This document shows positions 32,252-44,871 of a DNA stretch of 64,000 nt, in pieces. The notes under the pieces are model-generated. The model saw only the letters and a list, made by a program, of their open reading frames with translations. It did not search any database and was not told the origin of the DNA. A program made the translations under genes and the position numbers. How positions within the stretch are numbered: position 1 is the first letter of the stretch; every line of letters starts with the position of its first letter. The DNA comes from Aureobasidium sp. EXF-3400 (Eukaryota > Ascomycota > Dothideomycetes > Dothideales > Saccotheciaceae), in the NCBI GenBank assembly GCA_024195585.1, contig SWBL01000216.1, positions 1-64,000 of the forward strand, given 5' to 3'.

Positions 32252-33506
32252 TGTTTTGGCGAATAGTTGGTGTAATTTGATTCTTGGTATGGAATTTGTT
32301 GCGATGATGGATCACAGCAGTTGATAGTATTGCTATTTTATTCGAGTAGAGAAAAGGTTGGAGAACTACATCGACGCGCAAACTGTGAATGTTAAGTAAG
32401 AATACTCGACGAAACATCAAACAAAGAAAATGACTCGGTTGGCAATTTCAGGTCGTCCAAACCTCGAGGCAGACTTGAAGCATAGCGTGAATCGCTCTCA
32501 AAGAAACCGAAACGCCACATGATTGCTCCTTGAAACGGGTATACCACACTTTGGGAAAGTCAGGCCTGCGATATAAGAGTCATGTCTATCATTCCTGTGC
32601 GATTGAGCAGAGACACGTCGCACATATTGGATATCGTAGACAAACTGAGTCTATTCAATGAAGGCTTGTGTTTGAGTCCAGAGTACAAGAGACATAGGTC
32701 AAAGACAGTCAAGAATGAAATTATCTTCTTGACTCAGTGCCAAGCGAGACTCGTGACTCGTGTATATTTACCATCGCTGTAGTCATTTTAGCCAAAAAGA
32801 CCAGAAGGATGAAAGACACTTAACGGCCGTACAGCTTGAAGGATTGCGTGCCGTTCCATAGTCTGAAGCCTTTGCGTAGAATTGTGCTGTCCGCGGCTGA
32901 CCAAGTATCGATGTAGCATGCACGGCACCTGTCAGAGCAATCGTCCCAAGACGGGATTCCTCGGTTCTCCGGACTACTTTCTACCAACTACCACGAACAA
33001 ATTTCAGATAAGAGGGGAGCTACTGGAGATCGGGTTGCAACAGATGAAGGTAACAGTGGAAGAGAAAATAGTTGTTATAATAGACCGACTAATACATTTC
33101 AAGAAGAAGCTTCCCTACAGCTCTCACAATCCTCCGAGAGCGTGATGCCAATGCCCAAAGGCAAAAAAGAAGAAGTGTACGTTTGCTAATAAACAGGAAG
33201 AAGAAGTCGCTTAAGATATGAGATGAAGGGAAACGCCGCGCTGACCAAAAGGAAGAGGAAAAACAAGGCGAACATGAACCCATGGAAGCAATTAACATTA
33301 AGTTCAGAAAGTTTGCAAAAAAGAAGAAAGAAGAAGAGGAGGGTAGTAAGAAGGGGCGAAACAAGAAAGAAGAAAGGGTATAAGAAAAAAGAGAAAAAAG
33401 AAGATGCAAAGAAGCAATGCTCCAAAAGAGGAGAAGGAGGATAAAAACACTGCTCAAAGTCAAGAGGAGCGCCCAAAAAACATCAACAAGCCGGACATAG
33501 GCCTTC
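32252..33506. other. Intergenic region with purine-rich tract
   Basis: This 1.25 kb stretch holds no supported gene. Bases about 33165-33440 are strongly purine-rich on the plus strand (runs of GAAGAA and AAAAAGA). That strand is the complement of the pyrimidine-rich 3' region of the kinase transcript. I see no ORF with domain content; the Lys/Arg-rich and Phe/Leu-rich ORFs there are compositional artefacts. Confidence 0.55.
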
Positions 33507-36500
33507 CTAGTTGCTTCTGTCCTTGCCTCTCTTGCGGAACCAGTCCATCACTCGTCGAGCACCGCCACTGCTGCCACCATTTCCGTGACCTTCGTACGCG
33601 TCCCCAAACTTGCGGTTCTTCTGCAAAACAGCTTGTTGGCGATTTTGAGGCTTAGCCGCGACGGGACCAGTCTCATTGAAACCGGCGGGATATTGCTGTC
33701 GTGGTGTTTGCGCGACCGAATCAGTGGTCTGTGACTCTGCGGATTGGGATGGTGTATAGAAGTTATTCTGTCTTGGTGGGCCAGCGCTGCTCTGAGGAGG
33801 AGTGAAGTTGTTGTACTGCTGTCCTTGTGGTTGTTGTCTAGATGGTTGCTGCTGCTGAGGAACAAAGTCTTGCATCTTTGTGAGATCAGGTGCAGTTGCA
33901 CCACGTACAGGCTGGTGAGTCATCTTACGGCGGTTCTCAGCGTTGATGTCAGGCATGACAGGAATACTGCTGCCAGTTGTACTCTGGCTAGGCGAACGGC
34001 TTCTACCTTGACCAAATGCCATGACGGGAGACTGCTTGGAAGCAGGACGACTGCGGGCAGCATTGGCCTGAACAGAAGCACGTCTACCACCATCAGCAGC
34101 TTCGGGTCCAGTTGCGCCGGAGAAGCTCATTCTAGAAAACGACACGGGCAAGAAAGAGAATCTTCTTGATGAGCGAGCTCCAGCAGTTTCGCTATTCTTG
34201 CGGTTATAGCCAAAGGAACGGCGAGAGGACTCGGTAGAGGGACGAGGAAGATCCTCACCGGAATGGGGCATTGGGTTCTTCATGCTGACAGGAGGGTACA
34301 TGCGCGAAGACTTCTCCCTCTCTTGGCGAGCGTTGGAAATCTCTTGTGCAGTTGCCGATTGGCGACGAGAATTAGTGCGACCGAACAACTTTGTAGTGAA
34401 ACTCTCCATTGTGTTAGAACGTTTGTGTCCACGAGCTGGCCTCTCTGCAGGCTGCTGAGGAGCGACCTGAGCATCGGCAGGTGCGTATTGGCTGACTGGT
34501 CTTCCTGTGTAAGAGTTCCTCTTGGATCCTTCCTGAGAGTTGGAACCAGAGATGATGTATCCAGATCCAGAGGGCTTAGGCTGGGAGAAACGACCTTCGA
34601 CATTGGTAGCAGCAACAGTGGCCAAAGCAGGTTGACCATAAGAGTTACCACGAGATGGCAGTCTTGAGCCACTGGTCGTGGGACGAGCACTCGAAGTAGA
34701 AGTAGGGGAACCAACATTGAAAGAAGTCGAGTCGGTGACTGCTCGGGTAGGCTCGCGGTTTGGTCGGATAGGAGGCGACATGGCGGATTGAGTTGCTGGG
34801 CGTTGCTGGGAACGCTGAGAGCTGGGCGAAGGATCGTAAGATGCAGGGTTAGCAGCCACGGGACCGGAAGCGCTGTCTCCTCTTGCACGAGATCTTCCTT
34901 GAGATGAGGGAGGTTGTGCCAGGACAGCACTGGTAGGCAAGGATGTCGAGATTGGAGGTTGTCTTGCAGTCTGAGACTGAGGAGCAACATACTCGACCTG
35001 GACGGTTCTACGCTTAGCATCGCGGGGTGTCTTGGACTCGGTCTCGGTGACGGGAGTGTTCTTGTTGCTAAGACCACCGACAACTGCAATCTGACTAGGT
35101 TTGGACGGCTCTCTAACTGATGCACTGCGGGCGAGTGATGGTACGTCGTATTGATCTTCGTTCGAAACAGTGGTGTCAACAATGTCGGCAGAGGTGGTTG
35201 TGGTGCTTGTTATGAAACCGACAACGTGGGCGTACTCGCTCAGCCAGCTGTGACGAGCAACCTCGAACAAATCGGCACGCTTTCTCGGGTCGGGGACCAG
35301 AATCCGGCGCAGGAGATCGCGAGCATGAGGCGTGACATACTCGGGGAAAGTCAAGGGCGTCGAGACAATGTACTTGTACAAGAGGTTGATGTTATCACCC
35401 TCAGGGTTAGCCGGATCGTCATCGAATGGCAGGTATCCTGCAAGCATGGCATACTAGTCAAGGTTAGCTCACCGCTGTTTGCTCGGTGGGTATTGATGTT
35501 GACGTACCAAGATGACACCACAACTCCACACATCGACCTTGCGGCCAGTGTAGAGAGAGTCACTAACTACCAACTCTGGCGCAGCGTAGCACGGGCTACC
35601 ACAGCTCGTTTGCATGAGATCACCGCGGCGGTGACCGGTCGGTTGGAGGTGTTCCAATCCCATCTTGGTAACAAAGTCCTTGTTGTTCAGGTTGTACTCG
35701 ATGTCCTCGCCGAGTTCGTCGTCCGGACTGAAGGTGTTGGCGAAACCAAAGTCGGTAATGATGATGTTGCGGTTGCGGTCCAGCAGCAGGTTCTCAAGCT
35801 TCAAGTCGCGATGGACAATACCCTTCTTATGCAAGTAGCCAACACCAGAAACGAGCTGTGCAAACAACCGACGAGCCGCATTGTCCTTAAGATAGCGGTG
35901 GTTGAGGATGTAGTCGAACAGTTCTCCGCCCGATGCGTACTCGAGGATGATACCGATATGCCTTTCGGTCTCAACCATCTCGTGCAGACGTACAATGTTG
36001 GGGTGTTGCAGTCCACGTAGAATCGAGATCTCACGATAGATCTTAGGTAGGCGATTGGGGTTGTTGCCGAGCGTCTCACGACGGATCAGCTTGATGGCGA
36101 CCTGGACTCCTCCCTCTTTCTTCCAACCCATCTTGACCTTGCCAAACTCTCCCTCTCCCAACGTCTGGCCCAGAATGTACTCTCCGAACTTGGTCTCCTT
36201 TCTAGGGTGACTTGACTTGAGGTGTTCCTGGCGACGGCGGGGTGCAGCAGCCTCTTCGGCTTCCATTGTTGACATTGAGGACTCGTGGTGGTTGGCGGAC
36301 ATAGGTTGTGCTTCGGCGACACGGGCTCTCTCGCGAGCGACGTCGGCCTGCGGATCGTCGATGACCAACCTGCTCAGGATGGCACTGTCCTCACGGGGAA
36401 GAGTGTCGGGAATCATGTGTCTCGGCGACGAGTTTGGGTCCATGTCTTTCCGGCGGGCCTGGGAAGGGCTATCTGCGTTGAGGTGAGGGTGAGTAGATGT

Positions 36501-36749
36501 GTAATCCTGTTGAGGCATGGCAGGTTCCATCGAGTCGTAGGCGGCAGAGATCTTTCGGTGGTTGGGCGAAGCGTTGGTCGAGGATGAAGATACCTGGCGG
36601 GCGGCTGCGGCAGAGGGACTGTCGAAGTGAGAGAGACCACTGGCTGTCGGGGGTCTCTGGCTCTGAGGCCTGCGCGCAGATGAGGGCGAGGGATTCGGCG
36701 AAGACTGGAAATGCTGTGGCGCGACGGCATGAATGGCGGCCGACGACAT
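33507..36749 (-). CDS. kin4: Serine/threonine protein kinase, Kin4 type
   Basis: Two exons (35508-36749 and 33507-35453) give 1062 residues. About 145 disordered Ser/Pro/Gln residues precede the kinase domain: [13 protein letters not shown] (P-loop), VAIKLI (Lys), [12 protein letters not shown] (catalytic loop), TDFGFANTF (DFG), [13 protein letters not shown] (activation segment to APE) and [16 protein letters not shown]. The domain contains a Kin4/Frk1-like insertion between DFG and APE ([14 protein letters not shown]) and continues [14 protein letters not shown] over the splice site. The 600-residue tail is Ser/Gln/Arg-rich with basic patches. Kin4 kinases delay mitotic exit when the spindle is misplaced in yeast; KfsA is the Aspergillus counterpart. 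The role here is inferred. Confidence 0.9.
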
Positions 36750-39700
36750 TCTATGGTTGAGGATAGGCGACGGCGGGCAGGGCGCACGTCAAGTTAGGTG
36801 GAGCGCTGTCGAATGGCTCGTTGTCGGCGCGGTCGACCGGGGAGAGGAGTTGCGACCGGGACGAGGTTGGATGGATGGATGCGTGTGATGATAGGAAAAG
36901 CGCGTGGGCGGTGAGCTACACGACTCTCAAAACCAGGCACGAGAATCGCTCTCAGAGGCCCCCAAACTGGACTGTGATGAAACGCAGCTTCGATCCGCTA
37001 GCAGCTAATTTCACTGGCAGAAAGCGGAAAGCGCGAACAAAGGTCTGAGCGTTGATACAAAGCCTTGGGCACCCAGCGCGATGACTTCGATCCAGAGAAC
37101 GAGCAAGAGACAAGAGCACGGCGAGTCGACGACAGGATGACCCAACAGCAGCACCACGAGTAGTAGCCTACAGGCGAGCACAGAGGACGTCTCACTTCTC
37201 GACCAAAACCCGTTGGCATGTTCTGATAATGTAAACTCAAAATCCCGACCCGTTCTTTGTTTGTTCGTCCCGCAAGCCCCTTTACCACAACCGTCTTACT
37301 ATCAATCGCACCGAGAATGCTATTCAACACCACCATCTCTGCCATGTTATCAACATACACAGACTAGCATAATTGTAGTACACACAATTGTTCCCACTCG
37401 CACTACAAGCTACACTTGTTCACGCTTTTTGCAAGCATTCACAATGCATCAGCCGTGTCTTGATCATATAGATTCGTGTTATAATATCGCATTTCCTGCT
37501 GTGTCCATCGAGGCCAGTCTTTGAGGTGCGCTAGATAACATTTCCCGTGTGTTGTTTATCAACTCCCCCTAACTCGCCTGCATCTCGGCTCTGTCCAGCC
37601 AAGTCCCAAATTTAACCCATCCATAGCGCGCCTCTACAGAGATCGTCCAATCCAAATATCGATAGATGCCCGTCTCCGACTCTCCGAGACACTTCGTTTG
37701 ACCGCTGTCTATCCACTCATCCAAACCACCTGTCTACGAACCATTTTTGCACCTCTTGCCCTTCCATACAGCCCGTTTTGCTTTCTCTGTTTCTGTCTCG
37801 GTACCCATCTGTTCAGTCCCCTCGTTTTCCCACCGTTACCAGGCGTCCAGCGATAGCTTTCTGCATCGTTTCAGATGTTGTCCTACCAATCTCGCTCGCC
37901 CTTCTTTTCCTCACTCTGCCCTTGTTTTCCTACCTACCCGGTTGCTTTCTCTTACTCGGATGATGCTTGCACGGTCTGGTGTAAGCTCGCGAGCCGCCGT
38001 TCGTCTGGCCCACTTCGCTGCCATCGCGAATAAGATCGTGCTGACGATCGACGTCACATTGTTGCCTTGATCACTTCAAATAGATTAAAGAGTCGTCGCC
38101 ATCTATCGGGTATTGCGTCCTGTTTGTCAACATCCGCAATTGTCGGATCTGACGAAACGGCCTTGAGATGACGATTTGGATAGGTATGTGCTGATCGCAG
38201 ACATGCTGTGCAGCAACACGGAGCAACTCAAAATATCGGATGGCAACAAACGAGACTTTTTGACAAGATTCACAAGGGCTTTAACCATCACTTGCATGGC
38301 GGCGGAAGCGGCATGCGAGGGCGGCTGGTCGGTCGAACTCTATTCTCCGCGTCGAGGCCCTGAAACGAACATGTGCCAAAATCACATGCGGCAACGTTTT
38401 GGTTCCTCCTGAGATATGTACACACACAAAGTACCCTCCAAAACAATGCTGCTTCCAAAAGCTCCCGGTATCATGCATTTAATCAACAAAGTCAGCTGCT
38501 GACTTTGTTGCAGCGGTCAACCAGGGAGCTTTTGCAGTCCGTCTTCCCCGAAGCGCCCTGCCAGGCTCAGCTGAGAAACATACTTTATCGCAAGGGCTCG
38601 TGCTTCGGGAACATGTCTCTGCCTGGTTCAGCCATCTGTGAGCATAAACCACCAACCTCGCTAGAATCTGTTGGCAGGTCTGTCGCGCGTTGTGTGGCAA
38701 AGTGCCCTGACACAAATGTTTCATGTACCTGAACATGCCGTCATGCACAGAGTCCTTCTACCGTATCCAATGTTCCATGGGAGAGAGCAGTTTCTGGTTC
38801 GAAATACGGCAAGGCAACGCCAAACGAGGCAGCCGGCCAAGCAACAATATTGAAAAAGAAGCCTGCAGGGAGCCGCTCCGTCAAACCATGGCTATTCCGG
38901 GCAACAGAAATTGAGATCAACCTGTCTCGGGATGATGGTCCATTGCCAAGGCAGATTCGCAATGTTTGGCTGCAGAGTCGATCAGAGAACCACGCGATGG
39001 TCGTCGGATGGTGGACATCAAATCTTTTGACAGCAAGGAATGAGGTTCGGCAAGCCGATGTCTATCATGAATCATGATGTCTTGTCCCAGCGAGCTCGCC
39101 TCGTAGTATTGGAGTCGATAAAGGGAAATTGTGTCTCCTTTGGAGGCCTCGAAGCCTGTCAAAGCACTGGCAGAACCAAGACAGGCGCCATATGCGAGTG
39201 CCAACCTTCGACAAGGCGTACCGCTTCTTGCAAACTTTGCCCTTGTGGTTCAGGCGGCGGTGGAATGACGTTCCGTCTTTCTAGAAGGTGTCTTTTTTGA
39301 CATGCTCAGAGCCGTTGGACGACATTGGAGTTTCAGGAACTCGATCGTGCAGTGGACGGTGAAACTCTTGAGACTTGAAGGCCGTGAGGAGGTGTCAGCA
39401 GTCGCTTCCGCTTGTACGAGAGCATCTCTGCAACCAAGACTAGCATGTCGCTTCGTCTCTTGGTAAAGATGTGTGAGTGTCAATCAAGATGCTAAAAATA
39501 TGCTAGTAACTCGGATGACCCTGGCCATGTATACAGATGCATCCTTATCCAGTATCATGAAGCACACCTGATCACTAAACCTACGAGACGAACGTCTAGT
39601 CATCTTCCGAGATGTCCATATGTTCTACGTTCTCTATCTCCAGTTCTCATCGGTGTGTTGCAGCGTGACCATGGTAGTGTGTGCATCATTTCCCCAGAAA

Positions 39701-39981
39701 CGGTCAAGCAGTATATCGATTGCAAGTAAATGAGAGTGCTCAATGCGTCCATCTAAACGATATCTAAGACATTGCGCAATCTGTACAAGATACTGACTAG
39801 GCCGTGAGAGATGTAATTTCTTGCAGATATCGATAAAGCTGATAACGAATAGTAACGAGCATGGGGGAAGGTAGGTGCACATGATAGCTGTATAGCACTG
39901 CCAAGGCCAAAGCGGGGAAGTTTTGATGTGTCAACCTTACGGATGACTCGAGTCGTTAGCCATTCAGGTCGTCATACGAAA
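36750..39981. other. 3.2 kb gene-free region between divergent kinase and urease
   Basis: No ORF here carries a recognisable motif. Bases 37540-38000 are pyrimidine-rich on the plus strand, like a long leader or promoter. A perfect 13-bp inverted repeat lies at 38484-38510. The size is large for this window, so an unannotated noncoding transcript is possible, but nothing in the sequence proves one. Confidence 0.5.
38484..38510. repeat. Perfect inverted repeat, 13-bp arms with 1-base spacer
   Basis: The arms CAACAAAGTCAGC and GCTGACTTTGTTG are exact reverse complements around a single T. It could be a dimeric protein binding site, a hairpin or a chance palindrome. No gene lies within 1.4 kb on either side. 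Confidence 0.9.
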
Positions 39982-42837
39982 ATGCATTTGACTCCGAAAG
40001 AGGTATGCAACCTCGCAAGACTGTTCATGTGCTACTGTTCTTCTAATACGATGATTGTTCGCAGATCGATAAGCTGGTCATTTCGCAGGTCGGCCAGCTT
40101 GCACAGCGGAGATTGGCACGCGGTGTCAAGCTGAACCAGACCGAAGCGACGGTATGCTGCTGCCACTACGTCTGCACAGAATATAGTCACTGACCGTAGG
40201 GCTAGGCTCTGATCGCAAGCGTCCTCCAGGAAGTTCGTCTAATCTCCGTCCCCTTCAACCAGGCTTCAGACCAAAGTAACGCGTTACGATAGCTTATCCG
40301 CGATGGCAACCACTCGGTGGCAGATCTCATGTCCCTGGGCAAGACTATTCTCGGCCGCCGCCATGTTCTACCGCCCGTAGTTGCCTCACTAGCCGAGATG
40401 CAAGTAGAAGGAACCTTTCCCTCTGGTACCTACCTGGTCACCGTCCACCACCCTATCAGCTCGGATGACGGCGATCTCGAGAAAGCCCTGTATGGCAGCT
40501 TCTTGCCTGTACCCGACAAAGACATCTTCCCTCATGCCGATGCTTCAGCATACGCTCAAGAGAATCAGCCTGGTGTAGTTATACCCCTCAAGAATGGCAA
40601 GATTGTCCTCAACAAGGATAGAAAGAGGATACAATTGAAGGTTGTCAGCAAAGGAGACCGTCCCATTCAGGTAGGTCATTGTGACGGAAGACAAAAAGCG
40701 AGCCAGCTTTAACACTGTTAGGTTGGATCACACTACCACTTTGTCGAGACCAATCCTCTCCTGGACTTTGATCGTGTCAGGGCCCTGGGATACAGGTTGG
40801 ATATTGCTGCTGGAACCTCTGTGCGTTTCGAGCCTGGAGACACCAAGACAGTCAACCTCGTCCAAATCGGCGGCAACCAGGTCATCAAGGGTGGTAATGG
40901 TATTGCTACCGGTTCTCTCCATGATGCTAAAATTGCCGAAACTCTTGTTGAGAAACTGCAGAAGGGTGGATTCCACCATACTCCGGAGCCAGCTGGCGAT
41001 TCTGCTCACCTTGACGTATTCACCCTTGAGCGCGAAGCCTACATCTCCATGTTTGGCCCTACCACTGGTGATATCGTCCGCCTGGGTGCGACCAATCTGT
41101 GGATCAAAGTCGAGAAAGACTGCACTCAGTATGGCGATGAGTGCACCTTTGGCGGTGGCAAGAGTATTCGCGATGGCATGGGTCAAGCCTCTGGACGCGC
41201 AGATATCGACTGCTTGGATTTGGTCCTGACCAATGCTCTGATTGTTGACTACACTGGTATCTATAAGGCTGATATCGGTGTTAAAAACGGCATTATCGTG
41301 GGAATTGGCAAAGCTGGTAATCCGGATATCATGGATGGTGTTGACTCTAACATGGTTATCGGTTCCAATACTGATGTCGTTGCTGCTGAGAAGAAGATTG
41401 TCACGTATGGCGGCTTTGACAGCCATATCCACTTCATCTGTCCTCAGCAAGCCCCTGAATCGCTTGCTTCTGGAATCACAACTATTCTGGGAGGTGGCAC
41501 TGGGCCAAGGTAAGAGTCCTGAGCACTAGAATACTGCGGCAAGCTGCTAACAAGGGACCAGCACTGGCACCAACGCCACAACCTGCACACCAAGCGCATG
41601 GTTGATTGAGAGTATGCTCCAAGCTACCGACATCCTGCCGCTCAACGTAGGTATAACCGGCAAAGGCAACGACAGTGAACCCGGCCCTCTGCGCGAACAA
41701 GCCGAAGCAGGTGTATGCGGTCTCAAACTGCACGAAGACTGGGGCACCACCCCCAAAGCCATCGACACCTGCCTCAGTGTCTGCGACGAACACGACATCC
41801 AAACCCTCATCCACACCGACACCCTCAACGAATCCGGCTTTGTCGAAACCACCGTCGCAGCATTCAAAGGCCGCACAATCCACAGTTACCACACTGAAGG
41901 AGCAGGAGGTGGTCACGCTCCCGACATCATCTCCGTCGTCGAGCACGAAAACGTTTTGCCCTCTAGTACCAACCCAACACGCCCCTACACCAACAACACC
42001 CTTGACGAACACCTGGATATGCTAATGGTATGCCACCATCTGTCCCGCAACATCCCCGAAGACGTCGCTTTCGCCGAATCTCGCATCCGCGCCGAGACAA
42101 TCGCCGCCGAAGACGTTCTCCACGATCTCGGCGCCATCAGCATGATGTCCTCAGACTCTCAAGCCATGGGCCGCTGTGGAGAAGTAATCCTCCGCACCTG
42201 GAACACCGCCCACAAAAACAAACAACAACGAGGTTACCTGCCTGAAGACGCCAACACCGGTGCCGACAATTTCCGCGTCAAGCGCTATATTTCAAAATAC
42301 ACCATCAACCCAGCCATCGCACAGGGAATGTCTCACCTAATCGGCAGCATCGAAGTCAATAAACTCGCCGACCTCGTTCTCTGGGACCCTGCCAAATTCG
42401 GCACCAAACCTAATCAAGTCATCAAGGGAGGTATGGTGGCTTACAGTTTAATGGGCGATGCTAATGCCAGTATCCCTACTGTTGAGCCCATGATGATGAG
42501 ACCAATGTTTGGTGCTTCGGTGTCTCATAACAGTATTTGTTTCGTCTCTCAAGCTGCGAAAGAAAAAGGCGTAAGAGAGAAATATGGGTTGAAGAAACGA
42601 GTGGAGGCGGTCAAGAATTGTAGGAATGTGGGCAAGTCGGATATGAAGTTTAATGATGTCAAGCCGAAGATGAAGGTTGATGCTGAGAGTTATGTGAGTT
42701 TTTTCCCTTGCGTTGACGATGAGGTTTGGAGAGTGTAAGTTACTGACTTTTTACAGACTGTCGAGGCTGATGGTATGGTTTGTGAGGCTGAGCCGTCGAC
42801 TGAATTGCCTCTTACTCAGACTTACTACGTCTACTAG
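39982..42837 (+). CDS. ureB: Urease
   Basis: Seven exons (39982-40002, 40065-40151, 40206-40232, 40293-40670, 40722-41509, 41562-42693, 42757-42837) give 837 residues, the usual length of fused fungal and plant ureases. The gamma-like part begins [27 protein letters not shown]. The beta-like part has [11 protein letters not shown]. The alpha-like catalytic part shows [20 protein letters not shown] with the Lys expected to be carbamylated near 489, [23 protein letters not shown] and [10 protein letters not shown]. These supply the two nickel sites. The enzyme splits urea to ammonia and carbamate in the cytosol and needs accessory proteins encoded elsewhere. The third exon (27 bases) encodes ALIASVLQE and is easily missed. 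Its flanking intron has a weak GTTCGT donor. Confidence 0.95.
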
Positions 42838-43447
42838 GCACGATTGTGATGGTCCTTTGCCATACAAGTTATTTGATATTCTGACATTTTCCCCGTTCGT
42901 AACTGGGCGTATATACTGCTTTGTCTAGCGTTGTCAAGTTTTCTCAATTTCTTATACGCGATTTCGCATGACTCAATCGTCCATGTTCATCTTTCCAAAG
43001 AACGAATCACCGCCAACGTTAACGCGATTCTTGGTGTCCTTTGTGTCTCTGAGTTGCAAGGAGCACTGATCGTTAGTCAAAGGGGTTTCTGATATGCTGT
43101 AATGCATGTATTCATGATTGTTGAGCTATGAGATTGGTTTGATGTCAGCTCGGTGGTGATTGGAGGAAGTAGTTGTTAGTTTCGGGTAAGCGATGATTAT
43201 TTCGAGGATGGAGTGTTTTGAACATGATGCAAGAGGTGGGGAGGAGTGTTGACGATGATCATTTCCTGCAAACTGGAAGGTACCACAAAGTCAGTTGCTT
43301 TGGCCCAAATACCGAGTATTCGACATATCGATTGGCGCTAAGTCGAACTCGGTGTAGAAGATCATAATTCAATATTCATTCGCTGTTTGTCGTATCTAAA
43401 TCCTTGCTTATTATATCTTTCGTGACTGCGGCGTATATCTCGTTCTT
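42838..43447. other. Intergenic region between convergent urease and leu2
   Basis: This 610-base stretch holds two converging 3' regions. I see no gene or repeat. Confidence 0.55.
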
Positions 43448-44871
43448 TTACTTCTTGAGGATCTTGGCCAACTCGCTGGCAACGGCGTCACCGACCTCTG
43501 CGGTCTTTGCTTTGCCGCCAATATCGCCGGTCTTGATTCCTTGCTCGATGACAATCTTGACGGCCTCGTCGACGGACTTGGCGAGTTCGGGCTCTTGGAG
43601 GGAGTACTTGAGCATCATGCCGACTGAGAGGAGCATGGCGACGGGGTTGACGATGCCCTGGCCGGAGATATCGGGTGCGGAACCTGCAGAGAGTCATCAG
43701 TAAGAGTGGATGAAGAAGGGCTGGAGAAGCATACCGTGAATAGGCTCATAGATACCGTTGCACTTGCTCTTGCCATCAGGGACACCACTGAGCGAAGCGC
43801 TGGGCAACAGACCCAAGCTGCCGGGAATGACGGAAGCCTCGTCGGAGATGATGTCGCCGAACAAGTTGCTGGTGACAACAACACCGTTCAGAGCACGAGG
43901 GTTCTTGACCATGATCATAGCAGCGCTGTCGATGAGCTGATGACCAAGCTTCAATTGAGGGAACTCCTTCTCCATAACCTCAGTAACGACCTTTCTCCAC
44001 AGTCTGCTGGTGGCGAGGACGTTGGCCTTGTCCAAACTCCAGACGGGAGCTGGGGGATTCTCGGCGAGAGCGAGGTTGGCGGCGAGACGGGTGATGCGCT
44101 CGATTTCGGAGCGGTAGTAGGGCTCAGTGTCCATGGCGTAACCCGAACCATCGTCCTCGATGCGGTCACCGAAGTAGATACCACCGGTCAATTCGCGGAC
44201 AATGTTGATGTTGACACCACGGCAGACTTCGGCCTTGAGTGGTGAGCCCTCGATGAGCGAGTCGGAGGCGAAGAAGCAGGGTCTGAGGTTGCCGAATGTG
44301 TTCATCTCCTTGCGCAACTTGAGGAGACCTTGCTCAGGACGGACTGATCCAGTGCCCCATTTCTGTTATTTCTTGTCAGACCATGCCAACCACGCATTTT
44401 TCTGGAAAACGTACAGGGCCGCCGATGGCACCGAGAAGAACGGCATCGGCTGACTTGGCGGCGTTCAGGGCCTCGTCGGTAAGGGGGATGCCGTGTGCGT
44501 CGATTGAAGCCTGTAGAAGATCAGCTTTGATCGTGGACAAGAACGAGTGAGGAGACGTACACCACCAAGCGGTTGCTCGTTGAAGTTGAAGGAAATGTCC
44601 TTGGCCTCCTTCTCAATCACCTTGAGGATCTGTGCGTCGCATGAGTTTACTGCCACTATACCTCTGTGTTCAAGTGCGTGTGTACCTTGATAGCCTCAGC
44701 TGTAACCTGTGTGCGACTGTATGTAAGTAAATTTGCCAGCGGTTATGTCATAGGTGCAGTCGTACCTCAGGACCGCAGTGGTCACCTGTCAGGAGTTAGC
44801 CTTGTTCAATTCTTTGCCTCCTTGTACTGCTGGTACTCACCGGCGAAGACGACAATGTTATATGAAGGCAT
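43448..44871 (-). CDS. leu2: 3-isopropylmalate dehydrogenase
   Basis: Seven exons (44841-44871, 44766-44785, 44686-44706, 44561-44629, 44415-44510, 43735-44362, 43448-43683) give 366 residues. Spliced, the N-terminus is [28 protein letters not shown], then [25 protein letters not shown] and [13 protein letters not shown]. The core has [32 protein letters not shown] and [16 protein letters not shown]. The C-terminus has [22 protein letters not shown], the NAD-binding signature. It oxidises and decarboxylates 3-isopropylmalate in leucine synthesis. The first 51 coding bases are split by an intron and exon 3 has only 21 bases, an unusually fragmented 5' end. Confidence 0.96.

Noticed and set aside
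33089..33476. Long minus-strand ORFs rich in Phe, Leu and Ser, and a plus-strand Lys/Arg-rich ORF
   Set aside because: Direct result of the polypurine/polypyrimidine tract; no domain and no start context.
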